Notes: generated by a model from the letters alone, not told the origin. 64,000 nucleotides of DNA from Amycolatopsis saalfeldensis (GCF_900110575.1 NZ_FOEF01000023.1:108830-172829); one strand, 5' to 3'. Shown: positions 1-8,737, numbered from the stretch's first letter. Translations and numbers: made by a program.

Positions 1-23
1 TCGGACCTGGCACACTGAGCACC

Positions 24-701
24 ATGGCCGCCATCCGCAACGCCCGTGAACGGGCCCGCGCCGAGCTGACACAGGAGATCAAGGACGAGGCCCGCCGCCA
101 GCTGGGCGAGGTCGGCCCGCACGGGCTGTCGCTGCGCGCGGTCGCACGGGAGCTGGGCATGGTCTCCTCGGCGCTGTACCGGTACTTCCCCAGCCGCGAC
201 CGGCTGCTCACCGACCTGATCGTCGACGCGTACAACGCCGTCGGTGAAGCAGCGGAGGCCGGCGATCCCGGCCGGGGCGAGCACCGCACACGCTGGCGCG
301 AGATCTGGCGGGCGACGCGGGCGTGGGCGAAAGCACACCGGCACGAGTACACGCTGATCTACGGCTCGCCCGTGCCCGGCTACCAGGCGCCGGAGGAGAC
401 CGTGGCGCCCGCGAGCCGCGTCGCGCTGGCGCTGGTCGCCGTGCTGGCCGACGCCCAGCCGCACGAGCCCGCGGTCACCGCCCCGATGCCCGCCGCACTG
501 CGGGAACAGGCGGAAACGCTGGCCGCCGCGCTGGGCGTGGACATCCCGGCGGAGACCGGAACCCGTTTGGTGGCCGCCTGGACCCAGCTCTTCGGCGCGA
601 TCAGCTTCGAGCTGTTCGGCCACTACGTCGGCAGCGTCGACCCGGCGGACGCCTACTTCGAGCACCTGATCGGCCAGATGGCCGACTTCGTGGGGCTCTG
701 A
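24..701 (+). CDS. TetR/AcrR family transcriptional regulator
   Basis: This is a 225-residue DNA-binding repressor of the TetR type. The N-terminal helix-turn-helix is at about residues 25-70, with the typical LSLRAVARELGMVSSALYRYF recognition stretch broken only by family-normal substitutions. The rest is an all-helical ligand-binding domain of the WHG-type C-terminal kind, with FELFGHYVG near the end. It starts at the ATG at 24. The 3-hydroxyacyl-CoA dehydrogenase gene follows 52 bp downstream on the same strand, so the regulator may control that gene or an upstream neighbour outside the window. The ligand cannot be predicted from sequence. The family call is firm; the target is inference. 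Confidence 0.9.
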   Translation: MAAIRNARERARAELTQEIKDEARRQLGEVGPHGLSLRAVARELGMVSSALYRYFPSRDRLLTDLIVDAYNAVGEAAEAGDPGRGEHRTRWREIWRATRAWAKAHRHEYTLIYGSPVPGYQAPEETVAPASRVALALVAVLADAQPHEPAVTAPMPAALREQAETLAAALGVDIPAETGTRLVAAWTQLFGAISFELFGHYVGSVDPADAYFEHLIGQMADFVGL

Positions 702-753
702 GGAAAACCGGGTACGTTCGCCGGGAAGACCAACGCGGGAAGGCGGGTTCGAC

Positions 754-2274
754 GTGACGGGATGGGCCGGGCGGGTCGGCAGGATCCGGGTGATCGGGAC
801 CGGGGTGATGGGGCGCGGGATCGTCCAGCTGGCCGCGACCGGCGGGGTCACCGTCGAACTGGCGGACGTGCGGGCCGACGCCGTGCAGGCGGCGATCGAG
901 TACGTCAGCGGCATGCTCGATCGGCTCGAGTCGAAGGGCAGGCTGACCGCCGAGCAGGCCAGGGCCGCCAAGGGCCGGCTGGTCCCCGTGGCCGCGCCGG
1001 CCGCCCCCGCCGACGGCGTGGACCTGGTGATCGAGGCCGTCCGCGAAGATCTCGAAACCAAGCGGGCCCTGTTCGCCGACCTGGAACGGGTCTGCGCGCC
1101 GGAGACGGTGTTCGCCACCAACACCAGTTCCCTGTCCGTCACCGAGATCGCGGCCGGACTGGCCGATCCGGCGCGGATGATCGGGCTGCACTTCTTCAAC
1201 CCGGTCCCGCTGATGCGGCTGGTCGAGGTCGTGCCGGGCGTGCGCACGCACCCGTGGCTGCCCGGCGAAGCACTCGAACTGGTCCGCGGCTGGGGCCACG
1301 AACCGGTGCTCGCCCGCGACGCGCCGGGGTTCCTGGTCAACCACGCCGGGCGGGGGCTGAACACCGAGGCGCTGCAGATCCTGTCGGAATCGGTCGCCGA
1401 GCCGGTGGACGTCGACCGCATCGCGCGGGACGTGCTGGGGCTGAAGCTGGGGCCGTTCGAACTGCTGGACCTGACCGGGCTGGACGTCTCGCACGCCGTG
1501 CTGGAGAGCATCTGGAGCGGGTTCCACTCCGAGCCGCGGCTGCGACCGTCGTGGCTGACGCGTCCCCGGGTGGCGGCCGGGCTGTTCGGCCGCAAGAACG
1601 GCGAGGGCTTTTACCGTTACGTGGACGGGAAACAGGAGGCCCCGGCCGAGCCGGCCGCGCCGCCGGTGCCGGACATGCCGGTGTTCACCTCGGACGAGCG
1701 GCTGGGCCGGCTGCTGGCCGCGGCCGGGGTGCAGGTCGTCTCCGACGCCTACCCGGACGCCGTGCTGCTGCTCACTTTGCGCGGTGAGTCCACTGTGGAG
1801 GCCGCTGCCCGCGAGGGCCTGCCCGCCGATCGCGTGTGCGGGGTGGACGCGCTCGGCGCGTACGAACGCCGCTTCACCCTGTCCGTCCACCCCGGACTGG
1901 ATCCGGCGGCGGGGCGCGCCGCGTGGGGCGCACTGGCCGGGACCGGGCTACCGGTGACCATCGTGCGTGACGGGCCGGCGCCCATTGCCCAGCGGCTGCT
2001 GGCCTCGATCGTCAACACCGCCTGTTACCTCGCCGACCAGGGCCTCGCCGTGCCCGCCGACATCGACACCGCCGTCCGCCTCGGCCTCGGCTACCCGCGC
2101 GGCCCGCTGGAGTGGGGCGACCTCGTCGGCCCCGACAAGGTGCTGCGCGTCCTCACCGGGCTCGCCGAGTCCACCGGGGACCCGCGCTACCGGCCGAGCG
2201 GGTGGCTGACCGAGCGGGTGGCGCTCGGCCTGCCGCTGACCGCCACCGGCACCCGGCCGGCCGACCTGCACTGA
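754..2274 (+). CDS. 3-hydroxyacyl-CoA dehydrogenase (PaaH/FadB-type)
   Basis: This 506-residue cytosolic enzyme is expected to oxidise (S)-3-hydroxyacyl-CoA to 3-oxoacyl-CoA with NAD in beta-oxidation or phenylacetate-type pathways. The N-terminal Rossmann fold has GTGVMGRGIVQLAA near residues 16-29. The NAD domain continues with DLVIEAVREDLETKR and TNTSSLSV. LHFFNPVPLMRLVEVV is the family signature ending the NAD domain. Two C-terminal 3HCDH helical domains follow, GFLVNHAGRGLNTEAL at about residue 190 and VNTACYLADQGLAV with LGYPRGPLEWGD near the end. The two-domain C-terminus and length fit the PaaH type of about 500 residues. The GTG at 754 is used; no strong Shine-Dalgarno is seen. Confidence 0.93.
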   Translation: MTGWAGRVGRIRVIGTGVMGRGIVQLAATGGVTVELADVRADAVQAAIEYVSGMLDRLESKGRLTAEQARAAKGRLVPVAAPAAPADGVDLVIEAVREDLETKRALFADLERVCAPETVFATNTSSLSVTEIAAGLADPARMIGLHFFNPVPLMRLVEVVPGVRTHPWLPGEALELVRGWGHEPVLARDAPGFLVNHAGRGLNTEALQILSESVAEPVDVDRIARDVLGLKLGPFELLDLTGLDVSHAVLESIWSGFHSEPRLRPSWLTRPRVAAGLFGRKNGEGFYRYVDGKQEAPAEPAAPPVPDMPVFTSDERLGRLLAAAGVQVVSDAYPDAVLLLTLRGESTVEAAAREGLPADRVCGVDALGAYERRFTLSVHPGLDPAAGRAAWGALAGTGLPVTIVRDGPAPIAQRLLASIVNTACYLADQGLAVPADIDTAVRLGLGYPRGPLEWGDLVGPDKVLRVLTGLAESTGDPRYRPSGWLTERVALGLPLTATGTRPADLH

Positions 2275-2278
2275 GCGC

Positions 2279-2869
2279 CTACTTGACGACCTGGACCTCG
2301 TCGCCCTTTTCGAGGGTGTTGAAGAACTTCAGCGACGAGGTCTGGGAGAGGTGCACGCAGCCGTTGGAGTACTTGCTCAGCGAGCCCTCGTGGAACGCGA
2401 CGCCCGGGTAGAAGAACACGGAGTTCGGCATCGGCGCGTTGTCGAACTCGCGGCTGAGGTGCATCTTCTCCTTGGACAGCACCTTCCACGTGCCGAGCGG
2501 GGTCGTGCTGCCCGCCTTGCCGGGCATGGTCTTCACCGGGCCGTAGGTGATCTGGCCGTTGTCGAGCAGCCAGGCCTGGTGGCTCGAAAGGTCCACACAC
2601 GCCTTCGCGGTGATGGTGCACGGGACGCCCGGCGCCATCTCCTTCTTCTCCTCGACCGGCTTCTCCTTGACCGGGGCGGACGAGGTGGCCGGCGCGTCCG
2701 GCGTGGCGGGCGCGCTCTGGTCCGCGGGCTGCGCGGCCGGCGAGGTGACCGGAATGTCCGAAGTGGAGGGGAGCGCGGTCCCCGTCGTCGCACCCGCCAC
2801 GGAGCAGGCGCTCATCAGCGCCGCAGCGGCCACAGTGGACAGACCGATCAGAATTTTCTTGACCCGCAC
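2279..2869 (-). CDS. L,D-transpeptidase lipoprotein (YkuD fold)
   Basis: This 196-residue protein probably forms 3-3 cross-links in peptidoglycan outside the membrane. The N-terminus is a lipoprotein signal, with a basic start, a hydrophobic stretch and a lipobox ending LMSAC at residues 18-22. A Pro/Ala/Thr-rich linker runs to about residue 80. The YkuD catalytic domain ends with HEGSLSKYSNGCVHLS, which contains the expected catalytic His and the S-x-GC cysteine. The start is the GTG at 2869, with a GGGGG Shine-Dalgarno stretch 7 bases upstream. Another L,D-transpeptidase with nearly the same C-terminal half lies at 5897-6526, so the two look like paralogues. Its stop lies 4 bp from the end of the convergent dehydrogenase gene. 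Confidence 0.93.
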   Translation of the reverse strand: MRVKKILIGLSTVAAAALMSACSVAGATTGTALPSTSDIPVTSPAAQPADQSAPATPDAPATSSAPVKEKPVEEKKEMAPGVPCTITAKACVDLSSHQAWLLDNGQITYGPVKTMPGKAGSTTPLGTWKVLSKEKMHLSREFDNAPMPNSVFFYPGVAFHEGSLSKYSNGCVHLSQTSSLKFFNTLEKGDEVQVVK

Positions 2870-2916
2870 GACTACCCCCGAAAGCTCGGTTTTGCTTTAC
2901 GGGGAATGAGACGTGC

Positions 2917-2979
2917 CGGGCCGGGCTGAGGTTGACCTCGCGGAAGCGGCGAACATCACCGCAACCTCAGCCCGGCCCG
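2917..2979 (-). terminator. 18-bp perfect hairpin downstream of the LGFP protein gene
   Basis: The arms at 2917-2934 and 2962-2979 are perfectly complementary (18 bp, very GC-rich) around a 27-base loop. The hairpin begins 8 bp past the stop of the minus-strand gene ending at 2987. No clear U-tract follows, which is normal for high-GC actinobacterial terminators. It could insulate the downstream L,D-transpeptidase from read-through. Confidence 0.6.
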
Positions 2980-2986
2980 CGCGTCC

Positions 2987-5797
2987 TCACCAGTGGCGGT
3001 CGACCGCCCCGCCGGCGAGCGTGTACACGATGTAACCGCCCTGGAAGTCACTGCGGAAACCGCCGCCGGAGATCGCGTACTCGTCCGATATCGGCAACCC
3101 CAGGTACGACCGCTCCCAGCCGATCGCGGCCCAGCGGTTGCGGATCTCTCCCTGCACGTTGTGCGCGCCCGTGGCCGCGCTCCAGTAGATCGACCCGTTC
3201 TTGGTGAAGTGGTTGTACCGCGCTCCGCCGCCCGGCGTCGCGGACTCGTCCGTGGTCGGGTAGCCCATCCCGCGCTCGTAGCCGAACGCGGCCCACTTCC
3301 GTTTGATCTCGCCGCCGATCTGGTGCGCGCCGGTCGACGGCGTCCAGTAGATCGAGCTGCCGCCGCTGAAGTGGTTGAACCGCCCGACGCCGTCGGGGGT
3401 CGCGGTCTCGTCGGTGATCGGGTAGCCCAAGCCCCGCTCGTACCCGAACTCCGCCCACTTCTGCCGGATCGCGCCGCCGATCTGGTGCGCGCCAGTGGAC
3501 GGCGTCCAGTAGACCGAGCTGCCGCCGGCGAAGTGGTTGTACCGCCCCACTCCGTCCGGGGTCGCCGTCTCGTCGTTGAGCGGCGGCCCGAACTTCAGGT
3601 GCCCGCCGATCGCCAGGTACTCGGCGAGGATCGACCCGCCGACCTCGTGCACGCCGGTCTGCGCCGACCAATAGAGCCGGCCGTTCGCGTACGGCCGCAG
3701 GTGCACCGGGCCGTCGACGACCTCGGGCCCGGTGGGATTCCCGAGCGACGCGCGCAACGCGGGCTCGGCGGCGTACCGCTGGTCGATCGCGGACACGTAG
3801 TTCGCGGTCAGCGTCTGGTCACCGGTGCCGACGGTGATCGACCACGACGTCGTCGTCGGACCGCCCTGCCAGCCGGCGAACTTCGACGCGCCGTCGCTGC
3901 CCAGCGTCGAAGCGGTCACGTCGAACTTCGCGCCCTCGGCGACCATCGCGCTGCTGACGCCGCCCTCGCTCGGGATGCTCAACGCGGCCGGCTGCGTGCT
4001 CACGAGCGTGAGCCGGTGCTGCCGGGGCAACGCGACGTACGTGCTGCTCGCCTGCACGCCCGCGCTGTCGGTCACCGTCGCGGTGAACTCCATGCGCGAG
4101 TCGGTGTGGTCGGTGAACGGCACGGTCAGCGAAGGCCCGGTCGCGCCTTCGCCCGGGTGCACGTGGCAGGCGCCGAGGTCCGGGCAGTGCCGGATCAGCG
4201 ACGTCCACGTGACGGGCAGGGCGCCGTCCTCGGCGTCGGTGGCGGTCGCGGAGAGCGCGATGGATTCGCCGACGGCGAAGTCCGCCTGAGCCGGAGGTGT
4301 CAGCGCGACCGTCGGCGAGTGGTTGCCCGGCGCGACCGCGACGGTGGTGGTTCCCTTGGCGCCCAACGGGTCCTGGACGGTGAGGGTCGCGGTGAACTGC
4401 GTGCCCGCGGCGTACTGGTGGCTGGCCTTCACGCCGGTCCCCGTGGTGCCGTCGCCGAAGTCCCAGGCGTAGCTGATCGGGTCGCCGTCGAAGTCGTATG
4501 AGCCGCTGCCGTCGAAGGCGACGGTGCGGGTGTCCGGGTCGGTGGACGAGGTCGCCACCGCGACCGGCGCGGAGTTGTTCGTCGAGTAGCTCAGCCTTCG
4601 CAGCAGGCCCGAGTTGAGGTCGCTGAACACGATGTCGCCGTTGGGGGCCGAGGAGATGCGCGTTACCCCGCCGATGTTGGAGAACGGCGGCGGGTTCTGG
4701 GGCGCCTGCGTGAGCTTGCCCTGCGCGTCGTACTTCAGCGTCCACATCTTCAGGCCCGCGTAGTCGCCGAAGAAGTACGCGCCCTGGTAGGCCGCCGGAT
4801 ACGTCGTTCCACTGTAGACAATCCCGCCGGTGACGCTGTTGCCCTGCGCCGGTCCGGTGCCGTGCTGGTGCTCCCACAGCGGCGGGGTGTTCACGACCGA
4901 CGCGCACCGCGCGTCGACCGAGTAGCCGGGCGTCGGGTGGTTGCCCTCCCAGCACGGCCACGCGAGGTTGGCGCCGGGCTGCACGACGTCGACCTCTTCC
5001 CAGGTGTACCAGCCGACGTCGCCGACCACCGGCAGACCGCTCTTCGGGTCGAGCGTGAAGCGGAACGGGTTGCGGAAGCCACTCGCGAACACCTTGGAGC
5101 GCACGGAATCCGGCGCGGCGGCGTCGTAGTACGGGTTCCCGGGCACCGCCTTGCCGTCCGCGGTGAGGTGCAGGATCTTGCCGAACGGCGAGTTCAGGTC
5201 CTGCGCGGCGAAGGCGACCTCGTTGGTCTTGCCCGCGTCGCCGTTGTCGCCGATGGAGTACCAGAGTGTGCCGTCGGCCGCGGGGATCACGGTGTCGACG
5301 CCGTGGATGTACCACTGGCTGCCCGGCACGTCGAAGATCACCTGCTCCTCGGCGAGCCCGGACGGGCGGCCGGCGCGGTCAAGGGTCACGGTGAAGCGCG
5401 CGGCCCGCTGGAAGTACGCGCCGTTGCCCGTGCTGACCGAGCGGTTCAGGTAGATGTGGTGCGTGGTGGCGTAATCCGGGGCGAGCGCGATGCTGGTGAG
5501 CCCGATGTCGCCCTGCGACTCGACGTTGAAGGTCGCGATCTGCACCGGCGTGCCCGCGCCGTTCGGGGGCACCCAGTTGACGACGCCGGATTTGCCGAGC
5601 GCCAGCACGCTGTCGTCGGGCAGCCAGGCGAAGTCGGTGAACTGGTAGGCCGCCAGCCCCGTCGGGATGTCCCGGAGCACGAACCCCGGTGGCAGCGACG
5701 GCGTCCCCGCGGCGGCGGCCGGTGTGGCCACCGCGGGTGCCAGCGCAAGAGCCGTCACAGCGGCCACGAACAACGTACGAAGTCTTCCCAAGGCCAT
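2987..5797 (-). CDS. secreted PQQ-type sugar dehydrogenase-like protein with PKD and LGFP repeats
   Basis: This is a 936-residue secreted protein. The signal peptide ends at about ATPAAAAG, residue 30. The next roughly 400 residues are a glucose/sorbosone dehydrogenase-type beta-propeller (for example VFASGFRNPFRFTLDP and DVGWYTWEEVDVV). A PKD domain follows, with SGSYDFDGDPISYAWDFGDG, and then further Ig-like segments. The C-terminus has about five LGFP repeats (for example GRYNHFAGGSSVYWTPSTGA), which are known in other proteins to attach to the mycolyl-arabinogalactan or cell wall. The ATG at 5797 is chosen over an in-frame one at 5845 because AAGGGGG lies just upstream and the signal peptide begins there. 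Being flanked by two L,D-transpeptidases suggests a cell-envelope role; the substrate is unknown. Confidence 0.85.
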   Translation of the reverse strand: MALGRLRTLFVAAVTALALAPAVATPAAAAGTPSLPPGFVLRDIPTGLAAYQFTDFAWLPDDSVLALGKSGVVNWVPPNGAGTPVQIATFNVESQGDIGLTSIALAPDYATTHHIYLNRSVSTGNGAYFQRAARFTVTLDRAGRPSGLAEEQVIFDVPGSQWYIHGVDTVIPAADGTLWYSIGDNGDAGKTNEVAFAAQDLNSPFGKILHLTADGKAVPGNPYYDAAAPDSVRSKVFASGFRNPFRFTLDPKSGLPVVGDVGWYTWEEVDVVQPGANLAWPCWEGNHPTPGYSVDARCASVVNTPPLWEHQHGTGPAQGNSVTGGIVYSGTTYPAAYQGAYFFGDYAGLKMWTLKYDAQGKLTQAPQNPPPFSNIGGVTRISSAPNGDIVFSDLNSGLLRRLSYSTNNSAPVAVATSSTDPDTRTVAFDGSGSYDFDGDPISYAWDFGDGTTGTGVKASHQYAAGTQFTATLTVQDPLGAKGTTTVAVAPGNHSPTVALTPPAQADFAVGESIALSATATDAEDGALPVTWTSLIRHCPDLGACHVHPGEGATGPSLTVPFTDHTDSRMEFTATVTDSAGVQASSTYVALPRQHRLTLVSTQPAALSIPSEGGVSSAMVAEGAKFDVTASTLGSDGASKFAGWQGGPTTTSWSITVGTGDQTLTANYVSAIDQRYAAEPALRASLGNPTGPEVVDGPVHLRPYANGRLYWSAQTGVHEVGGSILAEYLAIGGHLKFGPPLNDETATPDGVGRYNHFAGGSSVYWTPSTGAHQIGGAIRQKWAEFGYERGLGYPITDETATPDGVGRFNHFSGGSSIYWTPSTGAHQIGGEIKRKWAAFGYERGMGYPTTDESATPGGGARYNHFTKNGSIYWSAATGAHNVQGEIRNRWAAIGWERSYLGLPISDEYAISGGGFRSDFQGGYIVYTLAGGAVDRHW

Positions 5798-5806
5798 CGA
5801 TGGCCC

Positions 5807-5841
5807 CCTTCCCCAAGTGACCGCTTGTCGCCTGGGGAAGG
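5807..5841 (-). promoter_or_regulatory. leader hairpin overlapping the Shine-Dalgarno of the LGFP protein gene
   Basis: The arms CCTTCCCCA (5807-5815) and TGGGGAAGG (5833-5841) pair perfectly in the 5' leader of the minus-strand gene starting at 5797. The near arm shares bases with its AAGGGGG ribosome binding site, so folding would mask translation initiation. This is structure seen in sequence; a regulatory role is inference. Confidence 0.35.
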
Positions 5842-5896
5842 CCAATTGTTGCCACGATCGAGTGATATTTACCCGAACGTGACACTAAGAGTAGTT

Positions 5897-6526
5897 TCAG
5901 GGCACCACCTGGACGACGTCACCGACGGCCAGGGTGTTGAAGAACTTCAGCGAGGACGTCGCCGAGAGGTGCACGCAGCCGTGTGAGTACGCCCTCAGGC
6001 TGCCGGTGTGGAAGGCGTCGCCCGGGTAGAAGAAGACCGAGTTGGGCATTTTCGCGTTGTCGAACTCGCGGCTGTAGTGCATCTTCTCCTTCGACAGCAC
6101 GTGGAACGTGCCCGTCGGAGTCGGATTGGCCTTCTGGCCGGGCAGCATGGAGACCGGCCCGTAGACGACGTTGCCGTCCTCGAGCAGCCAGGCGCGGTGC
6201 GCGGACAGGTCGACGCAGGCGCTGGTGCCGCTCGCCGCCGCGGCCTTCGCGCACGGCACGTTCGCGGTGCTCACCGGCGGCTTCGGCTTGGGCTTGGGCG
6301 GCGCCGGCTTGGGCGTGGCCTTGGACGTGCTCGGCGGACTCGACGGCGTGGGCGCCGGGCTGCTCGTGGTCGGCGCCGGGGTCGTGGTGGCCGGCGCGCT
6401 GCTGCTCGCCCCCGCGGCCACGGCGCCGCCGCCGGTCGTGGACCCCGCGTCGGACGAGCCGCCGGAACACGCGGCCAGCGCGAACGCACTGGCCAGCCCC
6501 ACCGCACCCACCAAAATCCTCTTCAC
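5897..6526 (-). CDS. L,D-transpeptidase lipoprotein (YkuD fold), second copy
   Basis: This 209-residue paralogue of the gene at 2279-2869 probably forms 3-3 peptidoglycan cross-links. Translation probably starts at the GTG at 6526 (VKRILVGAVGLASAFALAAC), which gives a standard lipoprotein signal with lipobox ALAAC. An upstream in-frame start at 6577 would spoil the signal peptide. A Ser/Thr/Pro/Lys-rich linker (residues 25-85) spans the envelope. The catalytic domain has HTGSLRAYSHGCVHLSA, with the full S-H-G-C motif. The C-terminal 120 residues are very close to the first copy, for example SREFDNAKMPNSVFFYPG, which points to duplication. GGGGGTG lies about 8 bases upstream of the start. Confidence 0.92.
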   Translation of the reverse strand: MKRILVGAVGLASAFALAACSGGSSDAGSTTGGGAVAAGASSSAPATTTPAPTTSSPAPTPSSPPSTSKATPKPAPPKPKPKPPVSTANVPCAKAAAASGTSACVDLSAHRAWLLEDGNVVYGPVSMLPGQKANPTPTGTFHVLSKEKMHYSREFDNAKMPNSVFFYPGDAFHTGSLRAYSHGCVHLSATSSLKFFNTLAVGDVVQVVP

Positions 6527-6759
6527 GATCCGGCACCCCCACGAAGTTTTCCAGGCTCGACCCTGTCTACCCGGCAAAGACGGGCCACACCCGCCGACGG
6601 TTGCGATCGGAAGGTCACGATCAGGTAGCCGACCCCCCGTGCGGGTGAAGGTCCACCCGTGGATGGAGCAGTGGATCCACCTGGGACCCGCCCGTGCGCC
6701 GACGAGATCCGCGCCCGTTCAGCCGACTCTTGAGGGACCACGGAAACAGAGGAGTCCCG

Positions 6760-7266
6760 ATGAGCCCGGCCACTGTCCTGCTTTACGTCGCGATCGCGGC
6801 GCTGGTCATCTACCGCGTGATCTACCGCCAGCTGCGCGGCACGCTGCTCAGCCGCAAGGGGCTGATGCTGATGCCGCTGATCCTGGTGGCCATCGGTGTC
6901 TTCACCGCGCTCCAGGCGCTGCCGCGGGCCAGTGCCGGCGAACTGGCGCTGCTCGGGGTCGACATCGTGGTCCTGGGCGCGCTCGGCGCACTGCGCAGCG
7001 CGACCACCACGCTCACCCGCAGCGGCAACACGACCTTCCAGAAGGGCTCGGCCCTCACGCTGGTCCTGTGGCTCGCGACGATCGCCGTCCGCGTCGGCTT
7101 CGGCTTCCTCGGCGGGACGCTGGGCGTGAGCGGGGCGCTGACGTCGTCGACGATCATGCTCACCCTCGGCATCAGCATCGCCGTGCAGAACGGCCTGACC
7201 TACCTGCGGATCCAGCGGCTCGGCCTGCCGCTGGCCGATCAGGACCGCCGGTCCGTCAACGCTTGA
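6760..7266 (+). CDS. small integral membrane protein, DUF1453-like
   Basis: This 168-residue hydrophobic protein has about five membrane segments (roughly residues 3-19, 34-53, 62-80, 99-118 and 127-146), with short basic loops such as RQLRGTLLSRKG. The ATG at 6760 is chosen because GGAG sits 7 bases upstream and it begins directly with the first hydrophobic segment; an in-frame start at 6694 has no such support. The pattern resembles DUF1453/CcdC-like membrane proteins of actinobacteria, but no function is known to me. It is followed by the convergent TetR gene. Confidence 0.75.
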   Translation: MSPATVLLYVAIAALVIYRVIYRQLRGTLLSRKGLMLMPLILVAIGVFTALQALPRASAGELALLGVDIVVLGALGALRSATTTLTRSGNTTFQKGSALTLVLWLATIAVRVGFGFLGGTLGVSGALTSSTIMLTLGISIAVQNGLTYLRIQRLGLPLADQDRRSVNA

Positions 7267-7286
7267 TGCCCGAGCAGTCGGCACGC

Positions 7287-7853
7287 TCAGCCGAGCGTGC
7301 CGACAACTTCGCGCAGTTGCACAAAAGCCTGGTCGATCAGCGTGGCCAAGCCGGTGGATGCGTCGGCCTGCCACCGGCTCGTGGCACTCCTGAAGGTGTC
7401 CATCCCGATCTGCGCGCACAGGTGCGCGATGCGCTGCTCGGTCCCGCGGGCCCGCAAGGCCTCGGTCATGGCGTCGATGAGCGCCGCGGTCTTGGCCAGC
7501 GAGCGTTCGTGGAGCGCCGGGGTCGTGGCGACCAGGCGCGCGCCGGGCTCGGAGACCACCCGGTTGCGCTCGAAGAGCGGCACGCTCGCGTGGAAGGCGG
7601 CCTGGATCGTCGGGAGCGGTTTGGTGCCCTCGGGCACCGCCGCGATCGCGTTGGTCAGCGTCTCGCGCAACTCGGCCTCGCCACCGAACAGGACCTCGCG
7701 CTTGTCGGCGAAATGCCGGAAGAACGTGCGCTCGGTGACGCCGGCGCGGGTGGCGATGCGCTGGGCCGTGGTCTGGTCGTAGCCGTGCTCGACGAACAGC
7801 TCGACGGCGGCCAGTTCGAGCCGTCGCCGGACCGGTTCTCCGCTTCGTGGCAT
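7287..7853 (-). CDS. TetR family regulator of the adjacent SDR gene
   Basis: This 188-residue protein has an N-terminal TetR helix-turn-helix at about residues 10-55 (AAQRIATRAGVTERTFFRHF, with KREVLFGGE after it) and a C-terminal all-alpha ligand domain. It is transcribed divergently from the dehydrogenase at 7948, with 94 bp between the two starts. That gap holds two palindromes of the same form at 7885-7899 and 7909-7921. This arrangement is classic for a TetR repressor that controls itself and its neighbour. The ligand is probably the substrate or product of the dehydrogenase; this is inference. Confidence 0.9.
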   Translation of the reverse strand: MPRSGEPVRRRLELAAVELFVEHGYDQTTAQRIATRAGVTERTFFRHFADKREVLFGGEAELRETLTNAIAAVPEGTKPLPTIQAAFHASVPLFERNRVVSEPGARLVATTPALHERSLAKTAALIDAMTEALRARGTEQRIAHLCAQIGMDTFRSATSRWQADASTGLATLIDQAFVQLREVVGTLG

Positions 7854-7884
7854 CCGTCGATGCTAGCACGAAAAGTCGCGGTTG

Positions 7885-7921
7885 CGTCAGCGGCTGACGT
7901 ATCTTATCGTCAGTAACTGAC
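7885..7921. promoter_or_regulatory. tandem palindromic operators in the TetR/SDR divergent promoter
   Basis: Two perfect palindromes lie 23 bp apart. CGTCAGCGGCTGACG is at 7885-7899 and GTCAGTAACTGAC is at 7909-7921. They share the form GTCAG-N3-CTGAC. Between them is TATCTTATC, the only A/T-rich stretch, which could hold a -10 box. They are strong candidates for the binding sites of the TetR protein encoded at 7287-7853. Confidence 0.7.
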
Positions 7922-7947
7922 ACAACCTGCTCGGCCAAGGAGAGCAC

Positions 7948-8715
7948 ATGGAACACCGATTCGACGGGCGCACGGTCGTCGTCACCGGGGCGAGCTCCGG
8001 CATCGGCGTCGGCATCGCCCGGCGCTTCGCCGCGGAGGGGGCCAACCTGGTCATCGCGGCCCGGCGCAAGAACCGGCTCGACGAGCTCGCGGCCGAGCTC
8101 GGCCCGGACCGGGTGCTCGCGGTCGCCACCGACGTCCGCCGCCAGGAGGACGTGCAGGCGATGATCAGCGCCGGCGCGGAGCGCTTCGGCGGGATCGACG
8201 TACTGGTCTCCAACGCCGGCCTCGGCCTGGCCAAGCCCTTCGAGGAGACCACGCTCGAAGACTGGCGGCTGGTGCTGGGCACCGACCTGGACAGCGCCTT
8301 CTTCGGCGCCCAGGCCGCGCTGCCGCACCTCAAAGCGAGCCGCGGCAGCATCGTCCACATCGCCTCGGCCTCCGGGCTCGGCGGCGACCGGCGGCTGACC
8401 GCCTACAACGCGGCCAAGGGCGCGGTGGTGAATTTCACCCGCGGGCTCGCCTTCGACCTCGGCCCGCACGGGATCCGCGTCAACGCCGTCACCCCGTCCC
8501 TCACGATCGGCCCGGAGCACCGGGACCATCCCGGGCTCGAGCAGCTGGTCGAGAAGTTCAATCCGCGCCGGGCGCTGGCCGGCTACTCCACCCCGGACGA
8601 CATCGGCGCCGCGGTCGCGTTCCTGGCCGGTGCGGACGCCCGGTTCATCACCGGCGCGATCCTGCCGGTCGACGGCGGGATCACCGCCGGCAGCGGCCAG
8701 CCCGACCTGTTCTGA
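7948..8715 (+). CDS. short-chain dehydrogenase/reductase (SDR)
   Basis: This 255-residue classical SDR oxidoreductase has the cofactor motif TGASSGIGVGIAR near residue 14, VSNAGLG (the NNAG equivalent) near 88, the catalytic Ser in IASASG near 138 and the YNAAK Tyr/Lys pair near 151. RKNR just after the second strand suggests NADP preference. The C-terminus GAILPVDGGITAG is typical. AAGGAGAG lies just before the ATG. Expression is probably controlled by the divergent TetR through the paired operators in the shared promoter. The substrate is unknown. Confidence 0.93.
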   Translation: MEHRFDGRTVVVTGASSGIGVGIARRFAAEGANLVIAARRKNRLDELAAELGPDRVLAVATDVRRQEDVQAMISAGAERFGGIDVLVSNAGLGLAKPFEETTLEDWRLVLGTDLDSAFFGAQAALPHLKASRGSIVHIASASGLGGDRRLTAYNAAKGAVVNFTRGLAFDLGPHGIRVNAVTPSLTIGPEHRDHPGLEQLVEKFNPRRALAGYSTPDDIGAAVAFLAGADARFITGAILPVDGGITAGSGQPDLF

Positions 8716-8737
8716 CGAGCGGCGTTCCGTCCAGCGG

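Noticed and set aside
6527..6759. c-di-AMP (ydaO-type) riboswitch upstream of the second L,D-transpeptidase
   Set aside because: Such switches precede some cell-wall enzymes, but I could not match the conserved core on the minus strand. A covariance-model search (Rfam RF00379) would decide.
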